Of a stretch of 8,071 nucleotides of DNA, positions 5,701 to 8,071 are shown in pieces; position 1 is the first letter of the stretch, and each line of letters begins with the position of its first letter. The position numbers and the translations under genes are program-made. This DNA comes from Nitriliruptoraceae bacterium (GTDB taxonomy: Bacteria; Actinomycetota; Nitriliruptoria; Nitriliruptorales; Nitriliruptoraceae), in assembly GCA_007117945.1 (NCBI GenBank), contig SKTN01000050.1, positions 1 to 8,071 on the forward strand, in the 5' to 3' direction. The notes under the pieces are model-generated. The model was not told where the DNA came from, made no database searches, and worked only from the letters and a program-made list of their open reading frames with translations.

Positions 5701-7314
5701 TCACATCCGGAACACGCCGAAGGCGTCGCCGCCCTCGACCTCGGCGGTGTGCACCGCGGACAGCGCCATACCCAGCACGTGGCGGGTGTCACGCGGGTCG
5801 ATGATCCCGTCGTCCCAGCCCTGGCCCGTGGCGAACAGCGCGTTGGACTCCGCCTCGATCTGGGTCTCCACCATCGAGCGGACCGCGTCGTCCTTGTCCT
5901 GGTCCCAGGTCTCCCCGCGGTTCTCCGCGGCGGCCTTGGCGACGATCGACAGCACCCCGGCGAGCTGCTGGGGGCCCATCACGGCGATGTGGTGGTTCGG
6001 CCAGGTGAACAACAGGCGCGGGTCGTAGGCACGACCGCACATGCCGTAGTTCCCGGCGCCGTAGGAGGCCCCGGTCATGACGGTGAGATGGGGCACCTCG
6101 GAGTTGGACACGGCGTTGATCAGCTTGGCGCCGTCCTTGATGATCCCGCCCTGCTCGTAGCTGGTGCCGACCATGAACCCGGTGATGTTCTGCAGGAAGA
6201 CCAGGGGCCGGTCACGGCGGTTGGCGAGCTGGATGAACTGTGCGCCCTTCTCCGCCTCCTGGCTGAACAGCACCCCGTTGTTGGCGAGGATCCCGACGGG
6301 GAAGCCGTGGATCGAGCCCCAACCGGTGACGAGGTTGGTGCCGTAGCTGGCCTTGAACTCCTCGAAGCGGCTGCCGTCGAGGGTGCGGGCGAGCACCTCG
6401 CGGGCGTCGAAGGGCTCGCGCAGGTCGACGCTGGCGATGCCGAGCAGCTCCTCGGGGTCGTACAGCGGCGCGTCGGCAGGTTCGGTCGGACCGGGGCCGC
6501 GCTTGGTCCAGCCGAGGTTGCGCACGATCTGGCGGGTGATGCGGATGGCCTCGAGTTCGTCCTCGGCGAGGTGGTCACCGAGGCCGGAGACCTTGGCGTG
6601 CATCTCCGCGCCGCCGAGCTCCTCCTCGGTGGCGTCCTCACCCGTGGCCATCTTGACCAGGGGCGGGCCGCCGAGGAACACCTTGGAGCGTTCCTTGATC
6701 AGGACGGTGTGGTCGCTCATCCCGGGGATGTAGGCGCCGCCGGCGGTGGAGGAGCCGAAGACCACGCTGATGGTGGGCACACCGGCCTTGGACAGCTCGG
6801 TCAGTTCCCGGAAGGTCCGCCCACCCCGGACGAAGATGTCCTTCTGGGTCCGCAGGTCGGCGCCGGCGGACTCCGTGAGGTTGATGGACGGCAGGCGGTT
6901 CTCCCGAGCGATCTGGAGGGCGCGCAGGGACTTGGTGACGCTGAAGGGGTTGGAGGCGCCACCCTTGACGGTGGGGTCCATACCCCCGATCAGGCACTCG
7001 ACGCCCTCCACCACGCCGATGCCATGGATCGCCGAGCCACCCACCTGGAAGTCGCTGTCGTAGCCGATCAGGGGTTGCAGCTCGAGGAAGGGACTGCCGG
7101 GGTCGAGCAGCAGCGCGATGCGCTCCCGCAGGGTGAGCTTGCCCCGGTTGCGGTGGCGTTGCAGCCGCTCCTGACCACCGCCGGTGTGGGCGGTGGCCAG
7201 CTGCTCGTCGATGTGGGCGAGCAGTTCCAGGTTGCGCTCACGGTTGCGCTCGAAGCTCGCGCTCGACGTGTCGACGCGCGTGGCCAGCACGTCGTGGGCA
7301 ATCGTGGTCTCCAT
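5701..7314 (-). CDS. Acyl-CoA carboxylase beta (carboxyltransferase) subunit, methylcrotonyl/geranyl-CoA carboxylase type
   Basis: The 537-residue enzyme has two crotonase-fold carboxyltransferase halves and transfers CO2 from carboxybiotin to an acyl-CoA. The N-half has HRNRGKLTLRERI (54-66), then GGMDPTVKGGA. It continues with an oxyanion-hole segment, SSTAGGAYIPGMSDHTV (188-204), and FLGGPPLVKMATGE. The C-half has FLQNITGFMVGTSYEQGGI (373-391), IKDGAKLI and GASYGAGNYGMCGRAY (415-430). It ends WDDGIIDPRDTR and FGVFRM. The GAGNYGMCGRAY and terminal GVFRM patterns are typical of MCC/GCC-type beta subunits rather than propionyl-CoA carboxylase. The length also fits (about 535-540). ATG 7314 is chosen over an in-frame start 66 bases upstream because GGGAG sits 5 bases before it. 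The alpha subunit follows after 10 bases, so the pair should form the holoenzyme. No isovaleryl-CoA dehydrogenase, methylglutaconyl-CoA hydratase or HMG-CoA lyase gene is in view, so the substrate is unresolved. Confidence 0.95.
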   Translation of the reverse strand: METTIAHDVLATRVDTSSASFERNRERNLELLAHIDEQLATAHTGGGQERLQRHRNRGKLTLRERIALLLDPGSPFLELQPLIGYDSDFQVGGSAIHGIGVVEGVECLIGGMDPTVKGGASNPFSVTKSLRALQIARENRLPSINLTESAGADLRTQKDIFVRGGRTFRELTELSKAGVPTISVVFGSSTAGGAYIPGMSDHTVLIKERSKVFLGGPPLVKMATGEDATEEELGGAEMHAKVSGLGDHLAEDELEAIRITRQIVRNLGWTKRGPGPTEPADAPLYDPEELLGIASVDLREPFDAREVLARTLDGSRFEEFKASYGTNLVTGWGSIHGFPVGILANNGVLFSQEAEKGAQFIQLANRRDRPLVFLQNITGFMVGTSYEQGGIIKDGAKLINAVSNSEVPHLTVMTGASYGAGNYGMCGRAYDPRLLFTWPNHHIAVMGPQQLAGVLSIVAKAAAENRGETWDQDKDDAVRSMVETQIEAESNALFATGQGWDDGIIDPRDTRHVLGMALSAVHTAEVEGGDAFGVFRM

Positions 7315-7319
7315 GACGT

Positions 7320-7324
7320 CTCCC
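7320..7324 (-). promoter_or_regulatory. Ribosome binding site of carboxylase beta subunit
   Basis: Minus-strand GGGAG is followed by ACGTC and then ATG 7314-7312. The 5-base spacing is suitable and supports this start rather than the upstream in-frame start. Confidence 0.65.
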
Positions 7325-7330
7325 GCACTC

Positions 7331-7370
7331 GGCGGCGGAACGATAGCGGAAGATCCGTTCCGTCCCCGCC
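7331..7370 (-). promoter_or_regulatory. Interrupted inverted repeat upstream of the carboxylase operon (possible operator or hairpin)
   Basis: CGGAACG (7336-7342) is perfectly complementary to CGTTCCG (7356-7362) across 13 bases. An outer pair, GGCGG (7331-7335) with CCGCC (7366-7370), extends it after a 3-base bulge. On the minus strand it lies about 17-56 bases before the beta-subunit ATG. The central part reads TATCGT (7345-7340), a fair -10-like hexamer, but no -35 match was found. The site could be an operator overlapping a promoter. It could instead be a hairpin ending the upstream HNH gene, although there is no T-run. The rest of the 105-base gap shows nothing else clear. Confidence 0.35.
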
Positions 7371-7419
7371 CTGATGCCACCCGGGCACCGCCGACGAGGG
7401 CGCGCCTGCCACCGCACCC

Positions 7420-8071
7420 TCAGGTGACGTTGACGGTGAGCTGCCCATCTGGCGGCGCGGTGCCCGAAGGCCCGGCCTCGGTACCGGGTCCGGCGCGCAC
7501 GGCGGGTCCCGCCCGACCACCCGGTCCGGCGCACACGGCGGGTCCCGCCCGACCACCCGGTCCGGCGCGCACGGCGGGTCCCGCCCGACCACCCGGTCCG
7601 GCGCGCACGGCCGGTCCCGCCCGATCACCTGGGCCTGTGCCGGCAACGGGCTCCTCCCGGACCCCATCTGCGTTGGCTGCCCGGTCCAGCGGGTGGGTGT
7701 AGGTGGCGTCTTCACGGTGGAAGGTGACCTGGTCGCCGTCGATGTGCACCCGCCAGGGGCCGTTGTCGAACCGGCGGTGGTGGCGGCGGCACAGCAGGAC
7801 CGCGTTGGCCGGGGACAGCCGCCCCTCGGCCCGGAACGGCTCCTGGCCGTGGGCGACATCACACCACGACGCGGGCGCGTCACAGCCCTGCCACCGGCAC
7901 CCGCCGTCGCGGACCACCAGTGCCCGCCACAGCCCCATGGGGACGGTGCGCACGTTCCTGGTCACCTCGATCGGCGTGCCCTCAGCAGCACGCAGCACCC
8001 GGCTGACCTCGCAGTCGGTGAGCAGCGTGCCCGCCTCCGCCAGGGTGACAGGCTGACCAGATCCTGCGAAC
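7420..8071 (-). CDS. DUF222/13E12-family HNH protein, C-terminal part (partial)
   Basis: The frame is open from the right edge (first full codon 8070-8068) to TGA 7422-7420, giving 216 residues; the N-terminal part lies beyond the window. Residues 20-57 (CEVSRVLRAAEGTPIEV, then RNVRTVP, ALVVRDGGC) match the segment that joins the DUF222 domain to an HNH domain in this actinobacterial family. The HNH region has a zinc knuckle formed by C58 and C63 (CRWQGC) with C94 and H97 (LLCRRHH). HNH residues are His74 (VAHGQ), Asn89 (PANAVLLC) and His98. The usual CDAHHI-x-HW element is here CDVAHGQEP, so one His and the HW are missing. A tail of about 50 residues (146-196) repeats AGPGGR/AGPAVR hexapeptides, then ends QLTVNVT. 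The family is common in many copies in actinobacterial genomes and often lies near mobile or repeated DNA; its cellular role is poorly known. An internal GTG at 7998 is not the start. Confidence 0.85.
   Translation of the reverse strand, partial: FAGSGQPVTLAEAGTLLTDCEVSRVLRAAEGTPIEVTRNVRTVPMGLWRALVVRDGGCRWQGCDAPASWCDVAHGQEPFRAEGRLSPANAVLLCRRHHRRFDNGPWRVHIDGDQVTFHREDATYTHPLDRAANADGVREEPVAGTGPGDRAGPAVRAGPGGRAGPAVRAGPGGRAGPAVCAGPGGRAGPAVRAGPGTEAGPSGTAPPDGQLTVNVT
7487..7630. repeat. Four 36-bp tandem repeats within the HNH gene
   Basis: Units at 7487-7522, 7523-7558, 7559-7594 and 7595-7630 follow each other with no spacer. Units 1 and 3 are identical, unit 2 differs by one base (giving an Arg to Cys change), and unit 4 differs by three. 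Each unit splits into two related 18-bp halves, both starting GGTCC. On the minus strand one unit encodes 12 residues (GPGGRAGPAVRA). The length is a multiple of three, so copy-number change keeps the frame. Confidence 0.93.

Noticed and set aside
5691..5792. 34-residue N-terminal extension of the carboxylase alpha subunit
   Set aside because: It would overlap the beta-subunit coding end by about 90 bases, has odd Cys/Arg/Pro composition, and lacks the ribosome site that ATG 5690 has.
5506..7374. 622-codon open frame on the plus strand opposite the carboxyltransferase
   Set aside because: It is a codon shadow of the conserved beta subunit. The composition is biased toward Gly, Val, Asp and His, and no family is recognisable.
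7315..7380. 22-residue N-terminal extension of the beta subunit
   Set aside because: The extension is Ser/Gly/Pro-rich and unlike the family, and the GGGAG site fits ATG 7314.
7487..7630. 36-bp repeated units resembling a CRISPR array
   Set aside because: The units are directly adjacent with no spacers, keep a coding frame inside the HNH gene, and have no cas genes nearby.
7420..7998. HNH gene starting at internal GTG 7998 as a complete small protein
   Set aside because: The frame stays open to the window edge, and residues upstream of that GTG (TLLTDCEVSR) match the DUF222-to-HNH junction, so the gene is partial rather than short.

Overview
The DNA has very high GC content. It uses GTG as well as ATG starts, mostly TGA stops, and tightly overlapping genes. 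It encodes a DUF222/HNH (13E12-type) protein and a two-subunit biotin-dependent acyl-CoA carboxylase. Together these point to a chromosomal segment of a high-GC actinobacterium. A halotolerant or alkaliphilic lineage would fit the Mrp antiporter genes, but the genus cannot be named from this window.

Layout, left to right. Positions 1-2186 (+ strand) hold the end of a multisubunit cation/proton antiporter (Mrp/Mnh) operon: the C-terminal end of an MnhB-like subunit, then complete mnhC and mnhD. The genes are joined by 4-base ATGA and GTGA overlaps, so they are probably translationally coupled. mnhD is the last gene of the operon, because the next gene converges on it across a gap of only 45 bases.

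Positions 2232-7314 (- strand) form a probable three-gene operon read right to left. First comes a carboxyltransferase (beta) subunit of the methylcrotonyl/geranyl-CoA carboxylase type. Ten bases later is the biotin carboxylase/biotin carrier (alpha) subunit. Thirty bases after that is a soluble PAS-domain histidine kinase with no response regulator beside it. The two carboxylase subunits would carboxylate an acyl-CoA, plausibly a branched one from leucine or isoprenoid breakdown. The substrate is not settled by this window.

Positions 7420-8071 (- strand) hold the C-terminal part of a DUF222/HNH nuclease-family protein that runs off the right edge. Its tail contains four near-identical 36-bp tandem repeats. 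The 105-base gap between it and the carboxylase operon contains an interrupted inverted repeat close to the carboxyltransferase start.

No tRNA, rRNA, CRISPR array, insertion sequence or phage gene was seen. Most of the window is ordinary metabolism and transport. The points most worth checking are the kinase lying in frame behind a single amber stop of the carboxylase alpha subunit, the young collagen-like repeat in the HNH protein, the divergent HNH motif, and the Mrp operon ending at mnhD.
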